64,000 nt of DNA from Symsagittifera roscoffensis. Lineage: Eukaryota > Xenacoelomorpha > Acoela > Convolutidae. Positions 47,809 through 58,916 of the stretch are shown here, piece by piece. The notes below the pieces were generated by a model. It ran no database searches and was not told the origin of the DNA. It was given only the letters and a program-made list of their open reading frames with translations. The stretch covers positions 6,668,386-6,732,385 of the forward strand of contig NC_087063.1 in NCBI RefSeq assembly GCF_963678635.1. Direction: 5' to 3'. The position numbers and the translations under genes were made by a program. The first letter of the stretch is position 1. Each line of letters begins with the position of its first letter.

Positions 47809-47965
47809 GATGTTTGAAGTGAAGGACATCTCGGCTCTGATCACTGCCTGTGACATCACTGCCTTCACGTGCACAGCAGAAGTGCTTCCCCTCAACCAGT
47901 TCGACATCCGAACCAACAATGTCAGCATTGCCTACAACATCAGCTTACATCCAACCATAAAACGA
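47809..47965 (+). CDS. receptor-like gene, exon 18
   Basis: The acceptor CCGCTGCAG and the donor GTAAAA. It encodes MFEVKDISALITACDITAFT, EVLPLNQFDIRTNNVS and IAYNISLHPTIKR. NVS and NIS are sequons. Phase 2 in, phase 0 out. Confidence 0.87.
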
Positions 47966-48842
47966 GTAAAACTATTTGATCTTTATTCTTTTTTTTTATC
48001 CGAACATTTAGAACGGGGAGGAAGATTGAATTCGGGTGTGTGGTTTTGTTTTTTTTTATTTTCAAGCAAAATCAGGTACCACAAATACACATCATATATG
48101 TTCGTATTTATCTTCATATACAAAATGTAAAAGCCCTTCCAGTCGTGATTTTATTGATAGCAAAGGTGTCGAGGCAAACCGCTTGAAAGTTTTCGCTTCT
48201 TAGAGCCGAATCAAGAATGATGAGTGTTTGAGCCAATGACACAGACTAAAAGGCCATTATTAACTGAATAAGAATTAAAATCTCCCTCCCCTTCCAACAC
48301 GCACCGGAAAACGAAAATATTTTACAGAAAAAAAGTTTAATTTTTTTTTTGCAAAAATAACCTAGACCGGGAGATTTATAGCTACTTGCACAGCAACGGC
48401 CATTTTTATTTGATTCTGTCTTTTTTTAGATAAAGTTAGATAGAGTTAACTGATATAACAAGCTGTTCTTAAAGGTTATGAATGGAAGCTTTCGACTAAA
48501 AATTTAAGACTGTTTTGCTCAAAATCATATAACTTTTCTGCTTGAGTGTGGATGAGCAAATCAAACAGTTGAATTATTGTTGGATCTAATAATTGGGTGT
48601 TTTTAGAGAGAAAAGAAAAAAAAACCTGATGATTGATAAATCAGTTAGAACACCTGTGAAATTCTGCTCATTGAATAATCAGAGCAAAATTTTATTTATG
48701 ATATTTCATGCTTAGACAAATTAACAAACTAATTAACAAACAGATTAGTCACCCCTATAAGTAAACTAATTCAGCGGTAGATTTTGAAGCGAATTTGCCC
48801 TTTTGAGGGGGGTGTTCGAAAAGACTGCGTAAAGTTGTTTAG
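47966..48842. other. intron, AT-rich
   Basis: No element was recognised. Confidence 0.55.
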
Positions 48843-49020
48843 ATAGCGACATTTCTGAACCGGACTGGAAAACATGCGACAGCGATAGAGTGTATGAACT
48901 ATTGCAAGCTGTTGAGCAGTCAGCTGATCTTCTCGGAACCTCCGGACTTCCTCTTCTGGGACAGCTGTATGCCATGTGTCATCTGTCCCTCGCAGTACCA
49001 GAAACAGGCCTCACAAGCCG
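48843..49020 (+). CDS. receptor-like gene, exon 19: start of cysteine-rich region
   Basis: The acceptor AGTTGTTTAG and the donor GTGAGA. It encodes IATFLNRTGKHATAIECMNY, QLIFSEPPDFLFWDS, then CMPCVICPSQYQKQASQA. NRT is a sequon. Five cysteines lie in about 40 residues. Another frame also stays open over part of the exon but does not match the neighbours. Confidence 0.85.
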
Positions 49021-49144
49021 GTGAGATTGTTGTGATGTGATTTTTGTTTTCAAATCCTTGCTTGTTTTTATAGTATTTTTTTGTCATAAACAGCTGGTGT
49101 TTGAAAAAGTTACAACATTAGTCAATAAAACAAATAGCACATCT

Positions 49145-49597
49145 TTAGGTCAAATTAATTGATTTTCTGAGCTCTCCCAAATCACTATAAAGACCCCAAT
49201 TTGACAAAATTTTCTGCGGCACTACAGGGGTTCGACCCCCTGCCGACCCAAAGGGTCCCTCTTTGTACTATTTTCCAATATCCTTTTTTGTGCGATGGAC
49301 CCTAAAAATGTTTTCAAGGCGCCTTGGGCGCCAATATATAATAATTTTGAGTGGGGAGCGCGCGCCGAAAAAAAGCTATTTTTTGTAAAAATTTTCCAAA
49401 AAGTGCCTAAAAACGCTTTTTTAGGCCTGTTTTTTTTTCGAAAAAATGCCTGCGGCGCAGATTATTTGGGGACAAAACAATGCGTCAGGAGAGCTAGAAA
49501 AATTATTTTGGTCGACCTAAAAAAAGTCGACAAATTTTTTGAACTTTTTTTTAAACTCCGATCCCCCCCCCTCCAGAAAATGCTAGATTCGCCCCTG
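49145..49597 (-). mobile_element. rearranged hAT-like MITE copy
   Basis: The right end TAGATTCGCCCCTG matches the family. At the left, about 75 bp (GGTCAAATTAATTGATTTTC to TTCTGCGG) is in the opposite orientation to the rest, so part of the element is inverted onto itself. No clear left terminus or duplication. Confidence 0.7.
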
Positions 49598-49803
49598 ATT
49601 GATATTATTACAATTTTTATGATTTGTATCGCAGTTTAGACCCATTGGGGGTCAATGACTAATCAGTACCTGCCAGTATTATCATTGAAAGTCGTCTGGC
49701 TTCGGCATTCAGTTGACGCTTGTGAGAAAAGTGGAAAAGAGCCATTATTTTGGATTTTAAAATTCAATTTGCAGAAGTAAACATCTTTCTTATCTCTGTC
49801 TAG

Positions 49804-49978
49804 AGCTGTGCATGCCGTGCAAGATAGGGACGAGGGTGAACAATAAATTAGACAGGATGTACATGCCCCAGTGCTACACTGTGCCACCCAATCATGCCAA
49901 TACAGATGGGGGTCTCATGCACTGGGTGGCTGCTGCAGCCATCGGCGTCTTCGCCATTCTCAACAGCTTCCTAATAGG
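49804..49978 (+). CDS. receptor-like gene, exon 20: CxxC motif and transmembrane helix 1
   Basis: The acceptor TCTGTCTAG and the donor GTAAAT. It encodes LCMPCKIGTRVNNKLDRMYM, PQCYTVPP, then the helix WVAAAAIGVFAILNSFLIG. If this intron is kept, the frame reads GGG TAA, a stop right after the helix. From 49909 onward this exon is unit 1 of the tandem array. Confidence 0.9.
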
Positions 49979-50524
49979 GTAAATGTTTATTGTGTATAAG
50001 GGTCTCATGCACTGGGGGCAGCTGCAGCCATCGGCGTCTTCGCCATTCTCAACAGCTTCCTAATAGGGTAAATGTTTATTGTGTATAAGGGTCTCATGCA
50101 CTGGGGGCAGCTGCAGCCATCGGCGTCTTCGCCATTCTCAACAGCTTCCTAATAGGGTAAATGTTTATTGTGTATAAGGGTCTCATGCACTGGGGGCAGC
50201 TGCAGCCATCGGCGTCTTCGCCCTTCTCAACAGCTTCCTAGTGGGTTAAGTGTATATTGTGTAGAAGGGTTTCATACGCTGGGTGGGAGCTGCAGCCATC
50301 GGCGTCTTCGCCATTCTCAACAGCTTCCTAGTATGGTAACTGTATATTGTGTATAAAGTTCTCGCCTACTGAGTGACAGCTGCAGCCATGGGTGTATTCG
50401 ATATTCTCAACAGCTTCCTAATGGGGTAACTTTTTATGGTGTACATCGGTCTCATTTACTGAATGACAGCGGGCGCCATCGGCGTCTTCGCCATTCTCAA
50501 CAGCTTTCTAGTAGGGCAAGTTTA

Positions 50525-51960
50525 TATTGTGTATAAGGGTCTCATACACTGGGTGGCAGCTGCAGCCATCGGCGTCTTCGCTATTCTCAACAGCTTCCTA
50601 GTAAGAAAAGTGTATATCGAGTATAAGGTTCTTATGTACTGGGTGGAAGCTGCAGCCATCAGCGTCTTCGCCGCTCTCAACAGCTTCCTAGTAGGGTAAG
50701 TATATTATGTGTATAAGGGTCTCATGCACTGGGGGGCAGCTGCAGTCATGGGCGTCCTCGCCGTTCTCAACAGCTTCCCAGTAGGTTAAGTGTATATTGT
50801 GTAGAAGGGTCTCATACACTGGGTGGCAGCTGCAGCCATCAGCGTCTTCGCTGCTCTCAACAGCTTCCTAGTAGGGTAAGTATATTATGTGTATAAGGGT
50901 CTCATGCACTGGGGGGCAGCTGCAGCCATCGGCGTCTTCGCTATTCTCAACAGCTTCCTAGTAGGAAAAGTGTATATCGAGTATAAGGTTCTTATGTACT
51001 AGGTGAGAGCTGCAGCCATCAGCGTCTTCGCCGCTCTCAACAGCTTCCTAGTAGGGTAAGTATATTATGTGTATAAGGGTCTCATGCTCTGGGGGGCAGC
51101 TGCAGCCATCGGCGTCTTCGCTATTCTCAACAGCTTCCTAGTAGGAAAAGTGTATATCGAGTATAAGGTTCTTATGTACTAGGTGAGAGCTGCAGCCATC
51201 AGCGTCTTCGCCGCTCTCAACAGCTTCCTAGTAGGGTAACTGCTTATTGTGTATAAGGTTCTCATACACTGGGTGGAAGCTGTAGCCATGGGCGTCTTCG
51301 ACATTCTCAAGAGCCTCCTAATAAGGTAATTTTTTATTGTTTATATCGGTCACATTTAATGAGTGACAGCTGCCGCCATCGGCGTCTTCGCCACTCTCAA
51401 CAGCTGCGTAGTAGGGTAAGTGTATATTGTGTATAAGGGAGGTCTCATACACTGGGTGGAAGTTGCAGCCATCGGCGTCTTCGCTATTCTCAACAGCTTC
51501 CTAGTAGGAAAAGTGTATATCGAGTATAAGGTTCTTATGTACTGGGTGGAAGCTGCAGCCATCAGCGTCTTCGCCGCTCTCAACAGCTTCCTAGTAGGGT
51601 AAGTATATTATGTGTATGAGGGTCTCATGCACTGGGTGGGAGCTGCAGCCATCGGCGTCTTCGCTATTCTCAACAGCTTCCTAGTAGGAAAAGTGTATAT
51701 CGAGTATAAGGTTCTTTTGTACTGGGTGGAAGCTGCAGCCATCAGCGTCTTCGCCGCTCTCAACAGCTTCCTAGTAGGGTAAGTATATTATGTGTATAAG
51801 GGTCTCATGCACTGGGGGGCAGCTGCCGCCATCGGCGTCTTCGCTATTCTCAACAGCTTCCTAGTAGGAAAAGTGTATATCGAGTATAAGGTTCTTATGT
51901 ACTGGGTGGAAGCTGCAGCCATCAGCGTCTTCGCCGCTCTCAACAGCTTCCTACTAGGGT
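50525..51960 (+). repeat. dimeric higher-order repeats in the array
   Basis: Type A units (GCTATTCTCAACAGCTTCCT, then AGTAGGAAAAGTGTATATCG, donor lost) alternate with type B units (ATCAGCGTCTTCGCCGCTCT, then GTAGGGTAAGTATATTATG, donor kept). A-B pairs of about 180 bp occur at least six times, interrupted by other unit types. Confidence 0.85.
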
Positions 51961-53039
51961 AAGTATATTATGTGTATAAGGGTCTCATGCTCTGGGTGGG
52001 AGCTGCAGCCATCGGCGTCTTCGCCATTCTCAACAGCTTCCTAGTAGGGTAACTGCTTATTGTGTATAAGGTTCTCATATACTGGGTGGAAGCTGTAGCC
52101 ATGGGCGTCTTCGACATTCTCAAGAGCCTCCTAATAAGGTAATTTTTTATTGTTTATAACGGTCACATTTAATGAGTGACAGCTGCCGCCATCGGCGTCT
52201 TCGCCATTCTCAACAGCTGCGTAGTAGGGTAAGTGTATATTGTGTATAAGGGAGGTCTCATACACTGGGTGGAAGTTGCAGCCGTCGGCGTCTTCGCTAT
52301 TCTCAACAGCTTCCTAGTAGGGTAAGTGTATAATGTCTATAAGGCTCTCATCTACTGGGTGGACGCTGCAGCCATCAGCGTCTTCGCCATTCTCAGCAGG
52401 TTTGTAGAAGGGTAACTGTATATTGTGTATAAAAATCTCATCTACTGAGTGGCAGCTGTAGCCATGGGTGTATTCGATATTCTCAAAAGCTTTCTAGTAG
52501 GGCAAGTTTATATTGTGTATAAGGGTCTCATACACTGGGTGGCAGCTGCAGCCATTGGCGTCTTCGCTTTTCTCAACAGCTTCCTAGTATTAAAAGTGTA
52601 TATCGGGTATAAGGTTCTCATGTACTGGGTGGAAGCTGCAGCCATCAGAGTCTTCGCCGTTCTCAACAGCTTCCTAGTAGGGTAAGTATATTAAGTGTAT
52701 TAGGGTCTCATACACTGGGTGTCAGCTGCAGCCATCGGCGTCTTAGCCAATCTCAACAGCTTCCTACTAGGGTAAGTGTAATTTGTGTATAACAGTCTCA
52801 TACACTGGCTGGCAGCTGCAGCCATCAGCGACTTCGCCATTCTCAACAGCTTCCTAATAGGGTAAGTGTATATTGTGTATAAGGGTCTCATTCACTGGTT
52901 GGCAGCTGTCGCCATCGGCGTCTTCGCCATTCTCAACAGCTTCCTAGTAGGGTAACTGTATATTGTGTATAAAGCTCTCATATACTGGGTGACAGCTGTA
53001 GCCATGGGCGTCTTCGAAATTCTCCAGAGCTTCCTAAAA

Positions 53040-53940
53040 GGGCAGTTTTTTCATTGTGTATAACGGTCTCATTTACTGAGTGACATTGCCGCCATTGGCG
53101 TCTTCGCCATTCTCAACAGCTGCCTAATACGATAAACGTATAATGTGCATAAGGATCTCATACACTGGGTCATAAGCTACAGCCATCGTCGTCTTCGCCA
53201 TTCTCAACAGCTTCCCAATATGGTAAATGTTTATTGTGTATAAGAGTCTCATGCACTGGGGGGCAGCTGTAACCATCGGCGTCTTCGCCATTCTCAATAG
53301 CTTTCTAGTAGGTTAAGTGTATATTGTGTAGAAGGGTCTCATACGCTGGGTGGGAGCTGCAGTCATCGGCGTCTTCGCCATTCTCATCAGCTTCCTAGTA
53401 GGGTAACTGTATTTTGTGTATAAGGTTCTCATGTACTGGGTGACAGCTGTAGCCATGGGCGTCTTCGATATTCTCCAGAGCTTCCTAATAGGGCAGTTTT
53501 TTCATTGTGTATAACGGTCTCATTTACTGGGTGACAGCTGCCGCCATTGGCGTCTTCGCCATTCTCAACAGCTGCCTAATAGGATAAACGTATAATGTGC
53601 ATAAGGATCTCATACACTGGGTCATAAGCCACAGCCATCGTCGTCTTCGCCATTCTCAACAGCTTCCCAATATGGTAAATGTTTATTGTGTATAAGAGTC
53701 TCATGCACTGGGGGGCAGCTGTAACCATCGGCGTCTTCGCCATTCTCAATAGCTTTCTAGTAGGTTAAATGTATATTGTGTAGAAGGGTCTCATACACTA
53801 GGTGGGAGCTGCAGTCATCGGCGTCTTCGCCATTCTCATCAACTTCCTAGTAGGGTAACTGTATTTTGTGTATAAGGTTCTCATGTACTGGGTGGCAGCT
53901 GTAGCCATGGGCGTCTTCGACCTTCTCCAGATCTTCTTAA
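53040..53940 (+). repeat. 451-bp five-unit higher-order repeat
   Basis: GGGCAGTTTTTTCATTGTG occurs at 53040 and again at 53491, with the same series of unit variants after each (CATAAGCYACAGCCATCGTC, then CTCATACRCTRGGTGGGAGC). Confidence 0.8.
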
Positions 53941-54846
53941 TAAGGTAATTTTTTATTGTGTACAATGGTCTCATTTAATGAGTGACAGCTGCCGCCATCG
54001 GCGTCTTCGCCATTCTCAACAGCTTCCTAGTAGGGTAAGTGTATATTGTGTAAAAAGGGGGTCTCATACACTGGGTGGCAGTTGCAGCCATCGGCATCTT
54101 CGCTATTCTCAACAGCTTCCTAGTAAGGTACGTGTATAATGTCTATAAGGCTCTCATCTACTGGGCGGAAGCTGCAGCGATCAGCGTCTTCGCCATTCTC
54201 AACAGGTTCCTAGTAGGGTAACTGTATATTGTGTATAAAGTTCTCGCCTACTGAGTGACAGCTGCAGCCATGGGTGTATTCGATATTCTCAACAGCTTCC
54301 TAATAGGGTAACTTTTTATTGTGTACAACGATCTCATTTACTGAGTGACAGCGGGCGCCCACGGCGTCTTCGCCATTCTCAACAGCTTCCTAGTAGGCCA
54401 AGTTTATATTGGGTATAAGGTTCTTATGTACTGGGTGGCAGCTGCAGCCATCAGCGTCTTAGCCATTCTCAACAGCTTCCTAATAGGGTAAGTGTATAAT
54501 GTGTATAAGGGTCTCATGCACTGGGTGGCAGCTGTCGCCATCGGCGTCTTCGCCATTCTCAACAGCTTCCTAATAGGGTAGTTTTTTCATTGTGTATAAC
54601 CGTCTCATTTACTGGGTGACAGCTGCCGCCATTAGCGTCTTCGCCATTCTCAACAGCTTCCTAGTAGGATAAGTGTATAATGTGCATAAGGGTCTCATAC
54701 ACTGGGTAATTAGCTACAGCCATCGGCGTCTTCGCCATTCTCAACAGCTTTCTATTAGGACAAGTGTTTACTCTGTATAAGAGTCTCTTACACTGGGTGG
54801 CAGCTGCAGCAATCGGCGTCTTCGCCACTCTCAACAGCCTCCTAGT

Positions 54847-55400
54847 AGGGTAAGAGTATAATGTATATAAGGGCCTTTTGCACTGGGTGGCAGCTGCCTC
54901 CATGGGTGTTTCCGCCAATCTCAACAGCCTCCTAGTAGGGTAAGGGTATATTGTGTGTGTATAAGGTTCTGGTGTAATGGGTGGCAGCTGCTGCCATTGG
55001 TGTATTCGCCATTCTCAACAGCTTCCTAGAAGGGTAAGAGTATAATGTATATAAGGGCCTCTTGCACTGGGTGGCAGCTGCCTCCATGGGTGTTTCCGCC
55101 AATCTCAACAGCCTCCTAGTAGGGTAAGGGTATATTGTGTGTGTATAAGGTTCTGGTGTAATGGGTGGCAGCTGCTGCCATTGGTGTATTCGCCATTCTC
55201 AACAGCTTCCTAGAAGGGTAAGAGTATAATGTATATAAGGGCCTCTTGCAATGGGTGGCAGCTGCCTCCATGGGTGTTTCCGCCAATCTCAACAGCCTCC
55301 TAGTAGGGTAAGGGTATTTTGTGTGTGTATAAGGTTCTGGTGTAATGGGTGGCAGCTGCTGCCATCGGTGTATTCGCCATTCTCAACAGCTTCCTAATAA
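54847..55400 (+). repeat. 184-bp dimer repeated three times
   Basis: AGGGTAAGAGTATAATGTAT starts at 54847, 55031 and 55215, exactly 184 bp apart. Each is followed by a CCTCCATGGGTGTTTCCGCC unit and a GCTGCCATYGGTGTATTCGC unit. Confidence 0.9.
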
Positions 55401-55679
55401 GGTAAGCGTATATTGTGTATAACGGTCACATGGACTGGGTGGCAGCTGCCGCCTTCGGTGTAATTGCCATCTCAACAGCTTCCTGGTAGGGTAACTTTTT
55501 TTGTGTATAAGAGTCTCATGCACTGAATGGCAGCTGCCGCCATCGGTGTCCTTGCTTTTCTCACCAGCTTACTAGAGGGGTAAGTGTATATTGTTGGACA
55601 AGGTCCTCTGGAGTGTTTTTTTGATGAAATTCATCCTAATGGAGGAAAAAAATACGCTAGTTCCATAGGTTTATTGTAA

Positions 55680-56333
55680 CAATACGAGTTCAAACTGCGC
55701 ATTTTGTGCCTTGTAAGCGAAATCCGCAACAGGCAAAAATCAAATCAATCGCGGAATCCGCAACAATGCTACTTTTTTTTGATCTTCTTTGCTGCTTTGG
55801 ATCCCACAAACAAATACTTAAAACATTGTACCTTTCAAAATTGCTCCAAAATTAGGCAAGTTTGCCGAATCTGCAAATATATTTGCGGAATCAAGAACCG
55901 TTTGTGGAATCCACAAACAAATAATAAGACATGTGTATAGTTACATTGAGCTGTGGCGAAATCCGCAACTGTGAGCGGAATCCGCAAATTTTAGTGGAAT
56001 CCGTAAATTGTAAGTGGAATTGGCAAATTGTAAGTGGAATCTGCATTTTGTTTGCGGATTCCACTCAAATTTGCGGATTCCACTTACATTTTGCGGATTC
56101 CACTTACATTTTGCGGAATCCACTTACCGTTGCGGAATCCAGAACAACTAGCTATATTTGCTTGTAGCGGAATCCGCAACAAAACAAATAAGCCGACAAA
56201 TTTTACGTTAGAGTTGTTTAAACGCGGAATCCACGAAATTTTTGCAACCTGTTTAAAGATTTGTCTCTGGAATCCAGGAACATACAGACACAAAATTGTG
56301 CGCCAATCCAGTGCACAGCTTGGCCTCGTAATG
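55680..56333 (-). mobile_element. 654-bp CATTACGAGGCCAAACTG MITE, opposite orientation
   Basis: The right end GTGCACAGCTTGGCCTCGTA corresponds to the left end at 29483. The left end CAATACGAGTTCAAACTGCG is diverged. The GGATTCCACTTACATTTTGC palindrome lies near 55960-56130. Confidence 0.8.
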
Positions 56334-56821
56334 AATTTATTTTTGAAGTAGTATTTTGTCTATGATATTCAAAAACGGACGTTTATAAAGATAAACCTGT
56401 TTCATTTGTGTGCCTGTTTCAGTTGGATTTTACACTGAATTTGGATTTTTGGAAAATGATCAAGTTTTTTTTTCAAAACAAGCTGATTTTATAGATGAAA
56501 ACCTGAAAAATCAAAAATGTTCTGAAACCAAAAAACAAAGCACTTCCCATGCACCCCCAGGATAAGATAGCTTCATATTGATAATGTCATGAAGAAAGGT
56601 TCAAAAATGTTTTTTTTTTGTCTCACTCATGATTACTTTTAAAGTTATATGGGTTAGTTTTGAATATGAAAAATATTAGTAGTTCTGCGAGTAGCACATA
56701 TTATTTTAGTTCTCTAAGCGTTACTGAAAAAACGAGAAAAAAAAACGTTTTTTTTTTAATGAAGCAGCGAGATACTGCTGACTTTGTTTTTCGAGTGGGA
56801 AAATGTTCTTCTTGTGTTTAG
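56334..56821. other. intron, AT-rich
   Basis: Nothing recognised between the MITE and the next acceptor. Confidence 0.55.
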
Positions 56822-56949
56822 AGTGGCGTGCCTGAAGAGTTTCGACAGATTCGAGGCTGTGTTTGACGTGTTCTACGACTACCTAGCATGGCACTGGATC
56901 GCCCTCTTCCTCCTCTGCCTATGTCCTATCCTCACCCTACTCCCGCTTA
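56822..56949 (+). CDS. receptor-like gene, exon 21: loop and transmembrane helix 2
   Basis: The acceptor CTTGTGTTTAG and the donor GTGAGT. It encodes VACLKSFDRFEAVFDVFYDY, LAWH, then the helix WIALFLLCLCPILTLLPL. It leaves phase 1, so the coding sequence continues. No convincing next exon is visible before 58917. Confidence 0.85.
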
Positions 56950-56974
56950 GTGAGTGGCTCTTTTTCTAAATTCA

Positions 56975-57169
56975 CAATACGGGGCAAACTGTGCACTGGA
57001 TAGGCGCACAATTTGGTGTTTTTAAGTTTCTGGATTCAGAGACAAGTCTGTAAACATTTTGTCAGAAAGATCAAGGAAATGAAAGCAAAAAAAAAGAAGA
57101 AATTGCGCGTACCTGCTGCGGAATCCGCTTACAAATCACAAAAAAAACTCGCGTTTCGCCTCGTGTTGC
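56975..57169 (+). mobile_element. 195-bp deleted copy of the CATTACGAGGCCAAACTG MITE
   Basis: It starts CAATACGGGGCAAACTGTGC and GGATAGGCGCACAATT, and ends CGTTTCGCCTCGTGTTG, with TGCTGCGGAATCCGC inside. It is similar in size to 12943-13140, suggesting a short subfamily. It begins about 25 bp after exon 21. Confidence 0.7.
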
Positions 57170-58916
57170 ATACCAAAAAAATCCTAAAAAACAGCCCCAA
57201 TCTTGTTTGAAAGCCACTCAAATGCCTCCCGAAGAAAAACGAGGCTAGAACGGTTTTTGAATCTTGTACTATGATTTTACCGCTCACTTGGCCTGCTTAA
57301 ATAGCCTTGCATAATGAAAAAAGGCCCCATTTTGCTCTAAAACTACTCTTATATATGTCTTAGTGATTTTTGGTTGCTGTTTTTTTTCAAAAAAAGTTTT
57401 AAAATTTGATCACCTTCATTCATTCATGATTTTTCGTGGTTTGATTTTTTGATATCTATTCAAGTTCAATTGATTTTTTTTTGTTACAAAGAAGGCAATC
57501 CCACCAACTGAACTAATGAAACTACTTGCGCAGAACTCACCAAGGATCAAGCAAAAGCTATACAACTTATCGAGGCAAGAACCTAAATAACCTCAGACAT
57601 ACATTGCACGCTAATATCGGATCTGAACCGCGCGAACAAAAAAATCTTTTACATTGGTGTTATCTTTATGATATAGGAGAAACGTGGTTGTCCAAGGTTG
57701 TTTGATTGATGCTCACTTACTTGATCCTAATATTCTTCGTTTAATTGTAGTATATAAGCGAAAAGTTTCGCCAGGACGACTGCAAAATTTGTGCTCTAGT
57801 TTTCAAGTTCAGCAAAAAATTGGCTATAGAAGCCCAAATAAAACATATAGGTTTTTTGAAACGCTTTTGCATATCAAAACTTTAAGTCAAGATTCTTTTT
57901 GAAGTGGAGACAATTGCAATGAATCAATGAAATTATACGATTTTGTTAGTTTTGCATAGCAGTTGTAAAACTTCGCATTTACAGAGCAGATTTTGAGAAA
58001 AAAGTTCCACCTCTATACTGAAATTCACTAACTTAACCTAAATTACCGCAAACATAATCTTTCTTTTTCTTAAAATTTGCGCTAGTATTCGTTCTGCACT
58101 TTTAAATTTTTGAAATCAAAAATTCAGCAATCACATTGATTCTAAAAGGAAACCTTTCGTCATTGCAAACGCGACCAAAATTCATGCTTTGCATTTCGAT
58201 AGATTTAGTCACAGCTTAATAACATTACACTAATCACTAACACTTTGCAGTTTAGATTAAAAATTCATTTTACAAGCAAACTTTTGAGAATCAATTGAAA
58301 TAAGTTTTTCTCTAAACAGTGCTACATGAAAGCTGCTGGCTGACGGCAAATCATTACTGCAAGACGAAACAAAATTTTTTTTTGTGGAACAACTTTATAA
58401 ATTTTAACCTATCCGAAACGCATTTTTTGAATAGACAAGCTGTCGGCATTTTGTGAAGTAACTACACAAAAGATTTTAAATTTTCCCTCAAAAATTATAA
58501 CTGAAAAACTTTCCAATTAAGATGTTTCAATCAAAAATGAGTAACCAAGCTTTTCATTGTCAAATAATTCCAAAAGATAGTTTGTTAGGGACAAAAATGC
58601 ATGTGTACAAGGTTGATAGTTTCAAAATCCAAACCGATTTTGTCAATCAAACTGTTTTCAGTCGCAAATGTGCTTAACCATGAAAAATAATTTTTTCGGA
58701 ACGATTACTCGCAGAAGACCATAAGCCTCTTGGACGACAATAATTTGCTTTTTCTCCATTGAAAAAGTTTTCAATGAATAGAAAATGATTTTAATTAAAC
58801 CAAATGTTTTGAGAAAGTAGGGTCATTTAACAATAAATTATAGTTGAAATTCAGATAGAATGAATGATCAGTTTGTTTTTGTACGTGAATTTTTTTGGTC
58901 AAAAATAAAGCTGAAA
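57170..58916. other. intron or 3' region, AT-rich
   Basis: A 72-codon open frame (57684-57902) and a short acceptor-led frame at 57984 (QILRKKFHLYTEIH then stop) were examined. The latter fits the required phase and could be an alternative terminal exon, but there is no other support. Confidence 0.35.

Larger units (their letters stand above)
49909..55590 (+). repeat. minisatellite of about 60 copies of an exon-intron boundary
   Basis: The unit is 89-93 bp. It holds the last 70 bases or so of exon 20 (GGTCTCATGCACTGGGTGGC, GCAGCCATCGGCGTCTTCGC, CTCAACAGCTTCCTAGTAGG), a donor-like GGTAAGT, and about 20 bases of intron (GTATATTGTGTATAAG). The first unit is the real exon end. Units 2-4 are nearly identical at an 89-bp period; the rest diverge by substitutions. 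Most keep G/GTAAGT or G/GTAACT. Some have GGAAAAGT instead, which removes both donor and stop and lets two to three units read through as 60-78 codons. The number of copies is estimated from length. Confidence 0.95.
6473..56949 (+). other. split gene: multi-pass receptor-like membrane protein (overview, 3' end not reached)
   Basis: Joining the exons listed here gives one continuous frame of about 768 residues. In order: signal peptide (residues 1 to about 21); an ectodomain to about residue 700 with about ten sequons (for example NQS, NDS, NGT, NLT, NVT, NET, NQT, NVS, NIS, NRT); a cysteine-rich stretch with CMPCVIC and CMPC; helix 1 (about 702-724); a 25-residue loop; helix 2 (about 750-768). 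All accepted introns are GT..AG and phases match at each join, except the uncertain interval 7640-15598. A long glycosylated ectodomain ending in CxxC pairs before the first helix is also seen in class C GPCRs; that is an analogy of layout, not a homology call. The open end is phase 1, so more exons must follow, probably beyond the retroelement starting at 58917. Introns total over 48 kb and are full of transposons. Confidence 0.75.

Noticed and set aside
50463-52685. Open frames of 60-78 codons in the tandem array as separate genes
   Set aside because: They are two or three array units reading through where the TAA is mutated. They start at arbitrary codons and have no gene structure of their own.
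49909-55590. CRISPR-like array
   Set aside because: Repeats are contiguous and coding-derived, without constant repeats separated by unique spacers, and the DNA is eukaryotic.
49918-55590. Array units as cassette exons using the GGTGGCAG acceptor
   Set aside because: An exon from that AG to the donor is 46 bases and would shift the frame, and the region before the AG has no pyrimidine tract.
57684-57902. 72-codon open frame as the receptor's next exon
   Set aside because: The nearby AG gives the wrong phase relative to exon 21, there is no pyrimidine tract, and the composition is AT-rich like the introns.
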